A stretch of 64,000 nucleotides of DNA from Bradyrhizobium septentrionale (GCF_011516645.4 NZ_CP088285.1:1816501-1880500); one strand, 5' to 3'; shown: positions 44,386-55,144, counted from the first letter of the stretch. The notes: generated by a model not told the origin, from the letters alone. A program made the numbers and translations.

Positions 44386-44643
44386 ATGGAGAAGATCACA
44401 CATTTCATTGCCCTGCCGTACGACCGGACCGATGGCGAACTCGTTCCGGGCCAGCTGGCAAAGTGCGCCAGCCCAGCCGCGGCGATTGAGCACGCCAAGC
44501 ACTTATGGAAGACGTTCGGCCACGCTGGTGCTGTGGCAGTCGTCCGTACGGGCCATCCGGAGGCGCAAATTACCGTGCTGAGGACGTATGGCACAGTGCC
44601 GAACGACCTGCAGCAAAAACGGTCTTCTCCTGACTTCGAGTAA
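44386..44643 (+). CDS. Conserved hypothetical protein (85 aa)
   Basis: A soluble, small protein (MEKITHFIALPYDRTDGELV, then ASPAAAIEHAKHLWKTFGHAG and VVRTGHPEAQITVLRTYG). A GAAAGGGG ribosome site precedes ATG 44386. No FixK-type box is visible directly upstream. Resembles small proteins found in rhizobial regulon clusters, but function is unknown. Confidence 0.65.
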   Translation: MEKITHFIALPYDRTDGELVPGQLAKCASPAAAIEHAKHLWKTFGHAGAVAVVRTGHPEAQITVLRTYGTVPNDLQQKRSSPDFE

Positions 44644-45049
44644 AGACCCAATCTGCGATTTATTGCGCTAGCTCAAATCGTCGCCCGCCATAGCATGCTT
44701 GAATAGAATTATTAGGACGATCGACCTCTCCTTCCTGGGGGTTGAATCGGTATTCAATGCGCGGCTTTTGCCGGGCATCCTCTTGTCTCGCCTATCATGA
44801 TAAAAAATCGGCAGGACAGCTGATAGGCAACGCGTATTGCCACGATCGCGTGGGCCGCGCCAGATCAGCGCCAGGCCGGAGTATACCCTGACGCCAACGG
44901 CCGCCGGAACTCTTGGGACGCGCGTGCAAACCTCGCCTCGCAGGAGCCCGGTTCCGCTTTCGAACAATCCAGCTCTGCGTGCTTGAACGTCCCGTGTTGG
45001 TGGGCGTTGGCAGTAACGCTGACGTTTCGGCTCGAATTGGCGTGCATCT
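44644..45049. other. Gene-free interval before phosphoketolase
   Basis: About 400 bp without a convincing gene. TTGCGCTAGCTCAA at 44663-44676 is a weaker FixK-like site with no gene at a suitable distance. The antisense open frame here lacks good start signals. Confidence 0.35.
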
Positions 45050-45063
45050 TTGAGCTGGCTCAA
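45050..45063 (+). promoter_or_regulatory. FixK/FNR-type box, phosphoketolase
   Basis: TTGAGCTGGCTCAA, 79 bp before ATG 45143. Confidence 0.8.
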
Positions 45064-45142
45064 ACCATTCCCGTCATATTCGCCTTCTAACGTGGAACTG
45101 ATAGCTGCGTCCGAGGTCATCCCTGAATCCTGGGAGAACGAC

Positions 45143-47563
45143 ATGCAATCTGCGACCACTCCAAACGAGCAAGCACGCGCGGAGGATCTTGACCTGCTCG
45201 ATCGTTATTGGCGAGCCGCCAATTATCTCTCCGTTGGACAGATATATTTGCTTGCGAATCCACTCCTGAAAGCGCCGCTGAAGCCGGAACATATCAAGCC
45301 GCGCCTACTCGGGCATTGGGGCACCACACCTGGGCTCAACTTTATCTATGCACACCTCAATCGTGCAATCCGCGCTTCCGACCTTAACATCATCTACATT
45401 TGCGGCCCCGGCCACGGCGGTCCCGGCATCGTTGCGAACACCTATCTCGAAGGCACCTACACCGAAATCTATCCGGAGGTGACGCGCGATGCGGACGGCT
45501 TGCTCAAGCTGTTCCGCCAGTTTTCCTTCCCCGGCGGCATTCCAAGCCACGTGGCGCCGGAAACGCCCGGCTCGATCCACGAAGGCGGTGAGCTCGGCTA
45601 TGCACTGGTTCACGCGTATGGCGCAGTATTCGACAACCCCGACTTGATTGCCGTTTGCGTCGTCGGTGACGGCGAGGCAGAAACCGGCCCGCTCGCGGCG
45701 TCCTGGCATTCCAACAAGTTCTTGAACCCGGTGCAGGACGGCGTCGTGCTGCCAATCCTGCACCTCAATGGCTACAAGATCGCCAATCCTACCGTGCTGG
45801 GGCGGATGGACGACGAGGAAGTCCGCAACCTCTTCACTGGCTATGGCTACGAGCCGCTATTCGTCGAGGGCGACGATCCGCATGCCATGCATCGGTTGAT
45901 GGCCGACACGCTCGACACCGCGCTCGCCGGCATCCGCTCGATCCAGCAAGCCGCGCGCCAGCTGACCGGCGGCCTTATGCGACCGCGATGGCCGATGATC
46001 GTGCTGCGCAGTCCGAAGGGCTGGACCGGACCGAAGGAAGTCGACGGGCTGAAGGTCGAAGGCTTCTGGCGTGCACATCAGGTGCCGATCGCCAACCCGC
46101 GCGGCAACCCCGAGCATCTAAAACTGCTCGAACATTGGATGAGCACGTACGAGCCCGAAAAGCTGTTCGATTCGAACGGCCGGCTCGTACCTGAATTGCA
46201 AGCCCTTGCGCCCGCAGGCGACCGTCGGATGGGGTCGAACCCGCACGCCAACGGGGGCCTCCTGAAGCGGGAATTGAAACTGCCGGATTTCCGTTCGCAT
46301 GCGGTCGAGGTCACCGCTCCGGGTGGCGCCGTCGCCGAAGCCACGCGAGAACTCGGCAAGTTCCTGCGCAAAGTCGTGGAGCTGAATGCGGAGGCCCGCA
46401 ATTTCCGCATCATGGGTCCGGACGAAACCGCATCCAACCGGCTCGACGCGGTCTTCGAGGCCACCGACCGAGTCTGGATGGAGGGCATCGAGCCCTATGA
46501 CGTCCATCTGGCTCATCAGGGACGAGTGATGGAAGTCCTAAGCGAGCATCTCTGCCAGGGCTGGCTCGAGGGCTACCTGCTTACCGGCCGACACGGCTTC
46601 TTCTCCTGCTACGAAGCCTTCATCCACATCGTGGATTCGATGTTCAACCAGCATGCCAAATGGCTGAAGGTCTCGCGCGCGCTGCCCTGGCGACGGCCGA
46701 TCGCGTCGCTGAACTATCTCCTCACCTCGCATGTCTGGCGCCAGGACCACAATGGATTCAGTCATCAGGATCCTGGCTTCGTCGATCTCGTCACCAACAA
46801 GAAGGCCGATATCGTCCGCGTCTACTTCCCTCCTGATGCGAACACCCTGCTCTGGGTCGCGGACCACTGCCTGCGCACCTATGACCGCATCAATGTGATC
46901 GTCGCCGGGAAGCAACCCGCGCCGCAATGGCTTTCGATGCGCGATGCGATCACTCATTGCGAGGCGGGCATCGGCATCTGGAAATGGGCCGGCACCGAAG
47001 CAGTCAACGCCGAGCCGGACGTGGTGATGGCCTGCGCCGGCGACGTTCCGACGCTGGAGACGCTCGCCGCCGTCGATCTGCTCCGCAAGGCGTTGCCAAA
47101 GTTGAAGATCCGCGTCGTCAACGTGGTCGACCTGATGACGCTGCAGCCGACAGAGCAGCATCAGCACGGCCTGTCCGACCGCGACTTCGACGGCCTGTTC
47201 ACCCGCGACAAACCTGTCATCTTCGCCTATCATGGCTATCCCTATCTGATCCATCGCCTGACCTACAGCCGCACCAATCACGATGGAATGCACGTGCGGG
47301 GCTTTGCGGAGGAAGGCACCACCACGACGCCGTTCGACATGGTGGTGTTGAACGGCCTCGACCGCTTCCATCTCGCCATCGAAGCAATCGAGCGTGTGCC
47401 GGGACTCGACATCGCAGCCGCGCACGTCAAGCAGCAATTCCGTGACGCCCTGATCGAGCATACGCGCTACGTGCGCGAGCATGGCGAGGACATGCCGCAG
47501 ATCCGTGACTGGGTCTGGCCGACCAGCGCCGCCGGGACGACATCGCGCGAGCCCGGGGACTGA
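45143..47563 (+). CDS. xfp: Phosphoketolase (xylulose-5-P/fructose-6-P)
   Basis: 806 residues, the full family length. TPP-dependent cleavage of xylulose-5-phosphate or fructose-6-phosphate gives acetyl phosphate. [30 protein letters not shown] and [10 protein letters not shown] are family motifs. GGGAG 8 nt before ATG 45143 sets the start. It is followed 28 bp later by acetate kinase, so the pair would convert sugar phosphate to acetate with ATP at low oxygen. Confidence 0.95.
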   Translation: MQSATTPNEQARAEDLDLLDRYWRAANYLSVGQIYLLANPLLKAPLKPEHIKPRLLGHWGTTPGLNFIYAHLNRAIRASDLNIIYICGPGHGGPGIVANTYLEGTYTEIYPEVTRDADGLLKLFRQFSFPGGIPSHVAPETPGSIHEGGELGYALVHAYGAVFDNPDLIAVCVVGDGEAETGPLAASWHSNKFLNPVQDGVVLPILHLNGYKIANPTVLGRMDDEEVRNLFTGYGYEPLFVEGDDPHAMHRLMADTLDTALAGIRSIQQAARQLTGGLMRPRWPMIVLRSPKGWTGPKEVDGLKVEGFWRAHQVPIANPRGNPEHLKLLEHWMSTYEPEKLFDSNGRLVPELQALAPAGDRRMGSNPHANGGLLKRELKLPDFRSHAVEVTAPGGAVAEATRELGKFLRKVVELNAEARNFRIMGPDETASNRLDAVFEATDRVWMEGIEPYDVHLAHQGRVMEVLSEHLCQGWLEGYLLTGRHGFFSCYEAFIHIVDSMFNQHAKWLKVSRALPWRRPIASLNYLLTSHVWRQDHNGFSHQDPGFVDLVTNKKADIVRVYFPPDANTLLWVADHCLRTYDRINVIVAGKQPAPQWLSMRDAITHCEAGIGIWKWAGTEAVNAEPDVVMACAGDVPTLETLAAVDLLRKALPKLKIRVVNVVDLMTLQPTEQHQHGLSDRDFDGLFTRDKPVIFAYHGYPYLIHRLTYSRTNHDGMHVRGFAEEGTTTTPFDMVVLNGLDRFHLAIEAIERVPGLDIAAAHVKQQFRDALIEHTRYVREHGEDMPQIRDWVWPTSAAGTTSREPGD

Positions 47564-47591
47564 CACGCCGCCAACCCGAAAGAGACCGCCG

Positions 47592-48775
47592 ATGTCCGAC
47601 AGCGTCCTGGTGCTCAACGCCGGCTCATCCAGCGTCAAATTCGGCCTGTTCGACATCGCGCCGGCCGAGCCAAAGCTGCGATGCAGGGGCTTGCTCGACG
47701 AGCAGGAGAAGGTCCCGCGCATCGTCGTGAGCGATGCCTCGGGCAAGCAGCTGTTCGAGAAGCGTCACGCGAGCGGCACGCCGGACGACAACGGCCTGCT
47801 TAGCGACGTATTTGCCTGGATCGAGGACTATCTCGCCGGCGGCAGGCTCGCCGCCGTCGGCCATCGCATCGTCCATGGCGGGCGCGCGTTCTATGGGCCG
47901 GTCGTCATCGCAGGGCAGACTCTCGCCGCGCTGGAGGCGTTGACCCCACTTGCGCCGCTACATCAGCAGCGTTGTCTGGCGCCGGTCCGGGCCGTGCAGT
48001 CACTGCAGCCGGAGCTGACGCAGATCGCCTGCTTCGACACGGCCTTTCATCACGGCCTGGCCCCGCCCGTGAGCCGCTTTGCCATCCCGCGGCAGTTTGA
48101 GCAGCGCGGCATCCGCCGCTACGGTTTCCACGGCCTCTCCTTCGAATACGTCGCCAGCCGGCTCGCCGCGATCGCGCCGCGATGGGCCGACAAGCGCGTC
48201 GTCGTGGCGCATCTCGGCAATGGCGCGAGCCTCTGCGCCTTGCGAAAGGGCGGCAGCGTCGACACCACGATGGGATTGACCCCACTCGACGGTCTCGTGA
48301 TGGGGACACGCTGTGGAACGATCGATCCCGGCGTGCTGCTTTATCTCATGCAGGAAGAGAAAATGTCGGTCGATGACGTGCAACACCTGCTGTACGAGGG
48401 CTCGGGCCTGCTCGGCGTCTCCGGGGTGTCAGCAGACATGCGCGCCCTGCTGGCGAGCCACGACCCTGCGGCTCGCGAAGCCGTCGATCTCTTCACATTT
48501 CGTGTCGCCGCAGAAGTCGCCGTGATGGCAAATACCCTCGCCGGCCTCGATGGCCTGGTGTTCACCGGCGGCATCGGCGAGCACGCCCCGGAAATCCGGC
48601 AGCGCATCTGCGATCGCCTCTCCTGGCCGGGGTCCGCATCGATGCAGCCGCGAATGCTCAAGGCGCGCAGCGTATCGCCGCGAAGGGCAGCCCGGTCAAT
48701 GTACTGATCATTCCGACCAATGAGGAAGTCAGTATTGCGCTGCACTGCCGCAGCCTGCTGGTCACAGGTCATTAG
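47592..48775 (+). pseudogene. ackA: Acetate kinase, frameshifted near the C-terminus
   Basis: The N-terminus is normal (LVLNAGSSSVKFGLF) and RYGFHGLSFEYV, AHLGNGASLCAL and FTGGIGEHAPEIR are intact. The reading frame then diverges after LSWPG near 48629. In another frame it continues VRIDAAANAQGAQRIAAKG, then IIPTNEEVSIA to a stop at 48773-48775, restoring about 394 residues. One missing base around TGGCCGGGG explains it. As read, the protein loses its last 45 or so residues (open frame ends at 48707). Confidence 0.82.
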
Positions 48776-48836
48776 GTCGCAACGACCTTGGCCTGGCGGC
48801 AGCCGCCGAGCTTGTGAGACGCTGCATCGATCTGAT

Positions 48837-49946
48837 TCAGTCCATCGCTGCAACCCACATCACGAGTTCCCTTGCGAGGGCGCCGAAAGCCTTATCGAAG
48901 GCGGCGGCCCCCTCGGAGGGCGTCAGCGAGTTAATTTCCTCGGATCCCGCGAGAAGCTTCGCGGCCTTTACCTGACCATTTCGATCCACGATTCTCGCGG
49001 ACAAGGAGATCGTCGCGCGCGGTTGAGGCCCCTGCACAATTTCGAACCGGCGCAGGTCGATCAGCAGACGCGGCGCACCCTCTACGCCGCTGTCAGCGCG
49101 CAGTGGCGCATGCTGGACGTCGTAATTCTCGAAGCTCTGCAGCAACCGCGCCTGTACCAGCACCGGGAGACTGTCGCTCCACTGCGCACCTTCGAATCCC
49201 TGAGTTTCCTCATCCCGCGTGAACAAGAAGCGCTGGGTCTGGAGGCGGGCGATCGCGGTCGGCTCCGCCATCACCAGCTGCACAGGCAGATTCGCATGGC
49301 GTTGCGCTCCGAAGCTGTCCACGGCGTGAAGGTCATACGCCACCTTGCGCGGCGCGGGCGCAGCCCCGCCGGTCATGCGTTCCAGCCCGGTCACGATGCC
49401 GTCGAGCTTCGGCGTGTTGCGCGCGAGCCCTTCGGCGAACGTGCTGAGATTGTCGATCGTGCTGTGCAGCGGCGCCGCGTTCTCGGACAGGACTGCATCG
49501 ACCCGGCGTAGCGCATCGCGGGCAGCCTGCGTCATGCTCCGCCCGGCCCCCTTTTCGGCCACCAGCGGTTCGCGCGCCGGCGGCGCCTGGGGATCATCAC
49601 CGCCTTCCAGCGCGATCACCGGAACACCGGTCAATCCCTGGAAATCGAGGCCGACACGCGTATCGGTATGCACCGGCGTGCGGTCGGCGACTGCGATCCT
49701 GGCGCGAACCTCGCGTGGGCGTTCCGGAACCAGTTCGAGGGCCGTGACTTCGCCGACGCGGATACCGTTGAAGAGAACGCCTGCCCCGACGAGCAGACCA
49801 GGCACGGAGTCGGTAAAGATGAGCTGATATGTCTCCTGCTTTCCGATTCCACCGAAATTGTTGAGCCAGTAGACGAAGCCGAACACGGCGACGATTGCCG
49901 ACAATACGAATGCACCAACGACAATGTAGGGCGCGCGGATTTCCAT
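48837..49946 (-). CDS. MlaD (MCE) protein fused to PqiC-like domain
   Basis: 369 residues. One N-terminal membrane helix (VVGAFVLSAIVAVFGFVYWL) and an MCE domain (about 38-120, GLLVGAGVLFNGIRVGEV, FQGLTGVPVIAL). A helical linker follows. The C-terminal domain (about 205-365) resembles ABC-transport auxiliary lipoprotein PqiC (RLLIDLRRFEIVQG). Together with the next two genes it forms an Mla-type lipid transporter. Confidence 0.86.
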   Translation of the reverse strand: MEIRAPYIVVGAFVLSAIVAVFGFVYWLNNFGGIGKQETYQLIFTDSVPGLLVGAGVLFNGIRVGEVTALELVPERPREVRARIAVADRTPVHTDTRVGLDFQGLTGVPVIALEGGDDPQAPPAREPLVAEKGAGRSMTQAARDALRRVDAVLSENAAPLHSTIDNLSTFAEGLARNTPKLDGIVTGLERMTGGAAPAPRKVAYDLHAVDSFGAQRHANLPVQLVMAEPTAIARLQTQRFLFTRDEETQGFEGAQWSDSLPVLVQARLLQSFENYDVQHAPLRADSGVEGAPRLLIDLRRFEIVQGPQPRATISLSARIVDRNGQVKAAKLLAGSEEINSLTPSEGAAAFDKAFGALARELVMWVAAMD

Positions 49947-49964
49947 ATGCGTCTCTCTCTCTGC

Positions 49965-50702
49965 CTAGTTGCCGAGGCCCAGCTTCTGCGCCCGGGCTCC
50001 GTGAAAGTAGGCCTGGACCCAGGGATGATCGGACTTGAGTACCGATGACAGCCGCCCGATTGCTGCGATCCTGCCGTCGGCAAGCGCGGCGACCCGGTCG
50101 CAGATGGCTTGCAGGCTGTTCAAGTCGTGCGTCACCATGAACACGGTGAAACGCAGCGTCCGATGCAGCGTCCGGATCAAGGTATCGAATTCACCCGCAG
50201 CGATGGGATCGAGACCAGACGTTGGCTCATCGAGAAACAAGAGCGAGGGGTCGAGCGCCAGTGCCCGCGCGAGCGCAACCCGCTTGGTCATGCCACCCGA
50301 GAGTTCGGACGGATACTTGCCCCCGTCTTCGCGCGTAAGGCCGACCATCTCGAGCTTCGCGTCCGCAATTTCGTCCAGCAGTCCTGGCGACAGCCGCGCG
50401 CGCTCGCGCAGCGGAAACTGGATGTTCTGGCGAGCCGTCAAAGCCGAGAACAGCGCCCCCTGCTGGAACAGGACACCCCAGGGGCGTTCGTCATCGCTAT
50501 TGCCCGCGAAATCAATCTGCCCGCTCCGCTTCGGAAGCAAGCCGACCAATGTCCGCATCAGCACCGACTTCCCGCCGCCGGACGCGCCCACGAGGCCGAG
50601 AATTTCGCCGTCGTTCACGTCGAGATCGAGATGATCGAGGATGATCTTCTCGCCGAAGCCGACCACGAGGTCGCGGATATGGATCGCTGGCGTGCCGACC
50701 AT
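49965..50702 (-). CDS. MlaF-type ABC transporter ATPase
   Basis: 245 residues. Walker A GASGGGKSVL, signature LSGGMTKRVALARAL, Walker B LLFLDEPTSGLD. Start ATG 50702 gives MVGTPAIHIRDLVVGFG. Two bases separate it from the permease gene. Powers the Mla lipid transporter. Confidence 0.9.
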   Translation of the reverse strand: MVGTPAIHIRDLVVGFGEKIILDHLDLDVNDGEILGLVGASGGGKSVLMRTLVGLLPKRSGQIDFAGNSDDERPWGVLFQQGALFSALTARQNIQFPLRERARLSPGLLDEIADAKLEMVGLTREDGGKYPSELSGGMTKRVALARALALDPSLLFLDEPTSGLDPIAAGEFDTLIRTLHRTLRFTVFMVTHDLNSLQAICDRVAALADGRIAAIGRLSSVLKSDHPWVQAYFHGARAQKLGLGN

Positions 50703-50704
50703 GG

Positions 50705-51817
50705 CTACATCCCAATCGAAGCAAAGAAGACCGCGAACAACCCGTCGAGCACGATCACCAGGAAGATCGATTTTACGACCGACGCCGTCGTCTGCTGTCC
50801 GAGCGACTCCGCGCTGCCCTTGACGCACAATCCCTCCACCGCCGCGACAAGCCCGATCACGAGCGCCATGAATGGCGCCTTGATGATGCCGACCTCGAAA
50901 TGAGTGACGGAGACCGCCTCGTGGAGGCGCGCGATGAAGATTGCGGGGCTCATGCCGCCATAGAGCCATGCGGTGAGGCCGCCGCCATAGAGCGCCGCGA
51001 GCGAGCCGAGAAAGGCGAGGATCGGCAGCGCCACCACCAGTGCCAGGATTCGCGGCAGGATCAGGACTGCGACGGGATCGAGCCCCATGGTGCTGAGGGC
51101 ATCGATCTCCTCGCGCATCTTCATCGCACCGATCTCGGCGGTATAGGCACTGCCCGAGCGTCCGGCGACCATGATGGCCACGATCAGCACGCCAATCTCG
51201 CGCAGCACGAGGATGCCGACCATGTCGACGACATAGGACTCCGCGCCAAAACGACGGAAATGGAAAATGCCCTGCTGAGCGATGATGGCCCCGATCAGGA
51301 ACGTGATCAGCGCCATGATCGGCACCGCTTGCCAGCCCACCCGACCGAGCTGATAGACGGTCGACGTCAGCCGAAACGACCGCGGATGCCTGAAAATGCC
51401 GAGCAGCGCCGCGCTGAAGGCGCCGAGCATATGCAGGAATGCCGCCGAATCGGATATGAGCCGCCTGCTGCCGCGGCCGAGCTGATCCAGCCTCTGCAAC
51501 AACGGGTTGACTGACCTACGTTCGGCGGGGCCGGAACGGTTCAGTCCTCGTACCTCTTCTAGCAGGTCGCCATATGGACCGTCGGCGCCGGTAAGCGCTG
51601 CCCTGGTAGCACCGCCGCGGGCCAGCCTTTCGAGCAGCCAAGCCCCGACCGTATCGAGCGCGGTGACGCGACGCAGATCAATCGACCCGATGTCGGTGCG
51701 CGCCGCCCCCTCGCACAACCGTTCCAACTGCTCGACATTGGCAACGTTCCAAGCCCCGCATGCGGTTAGCGCGCGCGGATCGTCCGGGTTCGCTGTCAAT
51801 GCTGGTACGTTGAACAA
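50705..51817 (-). CDS. MlaE-type permease with N-terminal STAS domain
   Basis: About 370 residues. An N-terminal STAS-like domain (about 20-100, IGSIDLRRVTALDTVGAWLL) precedes the MlaE permease (about 150-365, MVAGRSGSAYTAEIGAMKM, EEIDALSTMGLDP). TTG 51817 with GGAG 8 nt upstream is preferred; the frame is open further. A FixK-type box lies 87 bp upstream, shared with the divergent gene at 51994. Confidence 0.86.
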   Translation of the reverse strand: MFNVPALTANPDDPRALTACGAWNVANVEQLERLCEGAARTDIGSIDLRRVTALDTVGAWLLERLARGGATRAALTGADGPYGDLLEEVRGLNRSGPAERRSVNPLLQRLDQLGRGSRRLISDSAAFLHMLGAFSAALLGIFRHPRSFRLTSTVYQLGRVGWQAVPIMALITFLIGAIIAQQGIFHFRRFGAESYVVDMVGILVLREIGVLIVAIMVAGRSGSAYTAEIGAMKMREEIDALSTMGLDPVAVLILPRILALVVALPILAFLGSLAALYGGGLTAWLYGGMSPAIFIARLHEAVSVTHFEVGIIKAPFMALVIGLVAAVEGLCVKGSAESLGQQTTASVVKSIFLVIVLDGLFAVFFASIGM

Positions 51818-51904
51818 GGGACCAACTCCAAATTCGCTTTTCAAGCATAGGAGGCTGGCGGCGGCGGTATTTGACACAACGCAATTGGTCCGCAGGGTCG
51901 TCCT

Positions 51905-51918
51905 TTGACGCAAATCAA
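51905..51918. promoter_or_regulatory. FixK/FNR-type box between divergent genes
   Basis: TTGACGCAAATCAA. 87 bp before the MlaE-type start and 75 bp before ATG 51994; it may serve both. Confidence 0.8.
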
Positions 51919-51993
51919 CGAAGTTGCAGGGCCTAAGGCTTACGATTTGACATGTTTGGCCCGTCAGCACCGGGCCCGCTCAGGGAGATTTCG

Positions 51994-52404
51994 ATGAACC
52001 GTGCCGCTTTCAAGCCTCTGCAAAACACTGCGTTACCGCACTCATTCAGGCAGGTCCGGCTCGAGCGAGCGCGCGAGCACGATCACCCCGCGGGCGCGTC
52101 CGCGATCGGCTATATTATCGTTGCTCCGCTCGACACCGCATCGCGGATCGATGTCGAGACCTGGAAAGCCCATCGCGACGCCTGCCGTGTCGTCCGCCAA
52201 CGGCCGGACGAGGACGATCAGCTCGGCCATCTCGTGCATGGACCGGGTGACAGCTGGCGCTTTCACTATGACGTGGCCGGCACAGCCGCCGATGAAGCCG
52301 GGTATCATTTCGGCAATGAGCACTTTCGCCTCGACGAGTATGTCTCCGTTCATGAGACCGACGGCATGCATCCCTATCGGGTTGTCGCGGTCACGCCGCT
52401 TTGA
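51994..52404 (+). CDS. Conserved hypothetical protein (136 aa)
   Basis: Soluble and rich in His, Asp and Arg. The pattern is HSFRQVRLERAREHDHPAG, GYIIVAPLD, WKAHRDACRVVRQRPDEDD, GHLVHGPG, YHFGNEHFRLDEYVSV. GGGAG sets the start. I recall similar proteins beside phosphoketolase or PHA genes in other proteobacteria, but no assigned function. Its 3' end overlaps the convergent CoA-ligase gene by 14 bp. Confidence 0.7.
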   Translation: MNRAAFKPLQNTALPHSFRQVRLERAREHDHPAGASAIGYIIVAPLDTASRIDVETWKAHRDACRVVRQRPDEDDQLGHLVHGPGDSWRFHYDVAGTAADEAGYHFGNEHFRLDEYVSVHETDGMHPYRVVAVTPL

Positions 52405-55144
52405 TTGCGCTGGCCCGGATCAGGATGTCGGTCCCCAGGGCATCCACCGCCGGAAGGGAGAGGTCGAGGACAACATTGACGACCCTGTGGTCGGTCGGCT
52501 CTGCCGCAGCCGTGAACCCGAGCTCACGGCACATGTTTAGCATGGTGGTGTTCTCGGCCAGCACTTCACCTGACAACCGCTTCAGCCCTTCCGACCTCGC
52601 ATAGTGAATGAGAAGCTGCATTAGCGCCCATCCAAATCCTTTGCCCTTGAGATCGGACTGCAGGAGGATTGCGTATTCGGCATTCTCGTAGAGAGAATCT
52701 GAATAAAGCTGGACTGCTCCCACCATAGCGCCCGTGCCCGGATCCAGCGCCGCAAAGGCTATCGCACGCGCGTAGTCGAGCTGTGTCAGCCGCGCAATGA
52801 ACGTGTGCGAAAAGTTTTTCATTGCCTGGAAGAAGCGCAGCCTGAGATCCTCGGCGGTCACTCGCCTGAAGAAGCTCTCCACCATTTGCTCATCTTCCGG
52901 CCGAAGCGGCCGGACCACGACGCGCGAGCCGTCCCTCAGGGCAAGCTCTCCTTCCCATTGCGATGGGTAGGGCCGCACCGCGAACGGCGTCCGACCGGCG
53001 AACAGCCGCGCGGGCTTGCGGATCACCACGCGCGCGTCGAGCGCCAGCACACCCGTCTCGTCCGCGAGCAGCGGATTGATGTCGAGCTCGGCGACCTCCG
53101 GAATATCAGCCGCCATCTGCGCCAGCTTGACGAGGGTAAGCGGCACGGCTTCGACCGGCACGGCGGACACATCGCGGTACGCCGCAAGCAGCCGCGAGAC
53201 CCGGGTACGCCCGACCAAGTCGCGCGCGAGGTTCATGTCGAGCGGCGGCAGCGCCAGCGCCTTGTCGTTGATTACTTCGACGGCGGTGCCGCCGCGACCA
53301 AACACGATCACGGGACCGAAGGTCGGATCGTCGGCAATGCCGAGGAGCAATTCGCGTGCCGACCGTCGCTCGATCATCGGCTGGATCGTCACGCCTTGCA
53401 GGACGGCATCCGGCCGCAGGCCCCGCGCGCGCGACAATACTGCCCTCGCTGCGTCGGCGACACGTTCGCGCGTCCGCGCGCCGAGGACGACGCCGCCGAC
53501 ATCCGACTTGTGGCTGATGTCGCGGGAGAACACCTTGACCGCAACCGCAATTCCCTGCGCCAGAAACGGCGCAGCCTTGTCTGCGGCATCGTCGGCGTCG
53601 CGAGCGGCGACCGTCGGAACAATTGGAATATCGTACGCCTTGAACAAGGCCACGATCTCAACTGGGTCGAGCCATCCCCGCCCCTCGGACAGCGCTTTCG
53701 CGATCACGCGCTGCGCCTCGGCCGTCTCCGGCGCAAACGTCGAGGCGATACTGGGCGGAGTTGCGGCCAGCGCGATGGAGGCCTCGCGATATCTCACTAG
53801 GTACATGAAAGCGCGCACCGCGTCATCTTCGGTTGGAAAATGCGGGACGCGGGCATCTTCGAAGGTTGCCGCGGTGCGCGCGTCGACACCATCCCACGAT
53901 GCAAGCACCAGCGCGGCACCGTCACTCTTCGTGGTCCGACGGTCGCGAACACATCGTGCCACCGCTTCTGCGATTTCTTCGGTCGGCGCGACCGCCGTTT
54001 CCACGTTCATGACCAGCACGGCGTCGCTGTTCGTGTCCTCTAGCAAAGCGTCGAGCGCAGACACGTAGCGGGCAGCATCGGCGTCGCCGGAGATATCGAC
54101 GGGGTTGGCGCGAGACCATCCTTGTGGCAGAACCCGATCGAGTGCCGCAATCGTCTCCGCCGACAGGCTCGCCGGAAGGCCCCCGAGCTCAACGAGCCGG
54201 TCGATCGCGAGGATGCCGAGCCCACCGCCATTGGTCAGGATCGACAGCCGGTTGCTGCGCGGAACGAAGCCGCGGCCAAGCAATTCGGCGCAGTCGAACA
54301 ATTCCCGAAGGTCGTACACGCGCAGCATGCCGGCCCGGCGGAACGCGGCGTCATAGACCGCGTCCGAACCGGCCAGCGCGCCGGTATGGGTGGCTGCGGC
54401 CTTGGCGCCCTGCGCCATCCGGCCCGCTTTCACGACAATCAGCGGTTTGAGCCGCGCCGCCGCGCGCGCGGCCGACATGAACTTACGCGCGTCCTTGACG
54501 GCCTCGATGTAGAGCAGGATCGCGTTGGTGTGATCGTCCTGCGCGAAATAGTCAAGCAAATCAGCGACATCGACGTCGAGTTGGTCTCCGATCGATACGA
54601 TGCCGGAGAAGCCGAGCCGCCGCTCTGCCGCCCATTCGATCATCGCCGCAGCGACGGCCCCGGACTGCGAGATCAAGGCAAGACGCCCATCGGCGGGCTG
54701 ATGCGCGGCAAAGCTTGCATTGAGCTTTGCGCGCGGCACCATGACGCCGAGACAGTTCGGCCCGATCAGGCGCATGCCGCGCATGCGCGCCGTCCGCGCG
54801 ACCGTCTCCGCAAGCGAGCCGGCGCCGTGCCCTAGGCCGGCGGTCAGGATCACCGCACCGGCGACACCGAGCGCGGCGGCGTCCGAGATGAGTTCAGGGA
54901 TCGCGGCCGCCGGCGTCGTGATCGCGAGGAGATCCGGAACAAACGGAAGTGACTTGAGATCCGGGTACGCAATCTCGCCGTCGATCGCAGCGTAGTTTGG
55001 ATTGACCACGGCGATGCGGCCGGAAAAACCGCACGCCTTGAGGTTCATGAGCACCGCCAGGCCCAGCGAAGACGGACGCGAACTGCCACCGACAAGCGCG
55101 ACCGTTCGTGGCGAAAGAACCCGCTCTAGACCAAACGTAGACAT
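52391..55144 (-). CDS. Acyl-CoA synthetase (NDP-forming)-GNAT acetyltransferase fusion
   Basis: 917 residues. A CoA-binding domain (about 5-130, VALVGGSSRPSSLG) and ligase domains (about 150-460, LISQSGAVAAAMIEW) are followed by ATP-grasp (about 485-700, VKVFSRDISHKSDVGGVVL) and a C-terminal GNAT (about 750-900, RPLRPEDEQMVESFFRR, LLQSDLKGKGFGWALM). This is the architecture of Pat/PatZ-type protein lysine acetyltransferases. Its start overlaps the end of the CBS gene by 19 bp. Confidence 0.92.
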   Translation of the reverse strand: MSTFGLERVLSPRTVALVGGSSRPSSLGLAVLMNLKACGFSGRIAVVNPNYAAIDGEIAYPDLKSLPFVPDLLAITTPAAAIPELISDAAALGVAGAVILTAGLGHGAGSLAETVARTARMRGMRLIGPNCLGVMVPRAKLNASFAAHQPADGRLALISQSGAVAAAMIEWAAERRLGFSGIVSIGDQLDVDVADLLDYFAQDDHTNAILLYIEAVKDARKFMSAARAAARLKPLIVVKAGRMAQGAKAAATHTGALAGSDAVYDAAFRRAGMLRVYDLRELFDCAELLGRGFVPRSNRLSILTNGGGLGILAIDRLVELGGLPASLSAETIAALDRVLPQGWSRANPVDISGDADAARYVSALDALLEDTNSDAVLVMNVETAVAPTEEIAEAVARCVRDRRTTKSDGAALVLASWDGVDARTAATFEDARVPHFPTEDDAVRAFMYLVRYREASIALAATPPSIASTFAPETAEAQRVIAKALSEGRGWLDPVEIVALFKAYDIPIVPTVAARDADDAADKAAPFLAQGIAVAVKVFSRDISHKSDVGGVVLGARTRERVADAARAVLSRARGLRPDAVLQGVTIQPMIERRSARELLLGIADDPTFGPVIVFGRGGTAVEVINDKALALPPLDMNLARDLVGRTRVSRLLAAYRDVSAVPVEAVPLTLVKLAQMAADIPEVAELDINPLLADETGVLALDARVVIRKPARLFAGRTPFAVRPYPSQWEGELALRDGSRVVVRPLRPEDEQMVESFFRRVTAEDLRLRFFQAMKNFSHTFIARLTQLDYARAIAFAALDPGTGAMVGAVQLYSDSLYENAEYAILLQSDLKGKGFGWALMQLLIHYARSEGLKRLSGEVLAENTTMLNMCRELGFTAAAEPTDHRVVNVVLDLSLPAVDALGTDILIRASAIKAA

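Noticed and set aside
44663..44676. TTGCGCTAGCTCAA as an eleventh FixK-type box
   Set aside because: It has one non-consensus base and no gene start at suitable distance; kept only as a note.
44668..45159. 163-codon minus-strand frame before phosphoketolase
   Set aside because: No ribosome site, low-complexity content, and it overlaps the phosphoketolase promoter region.
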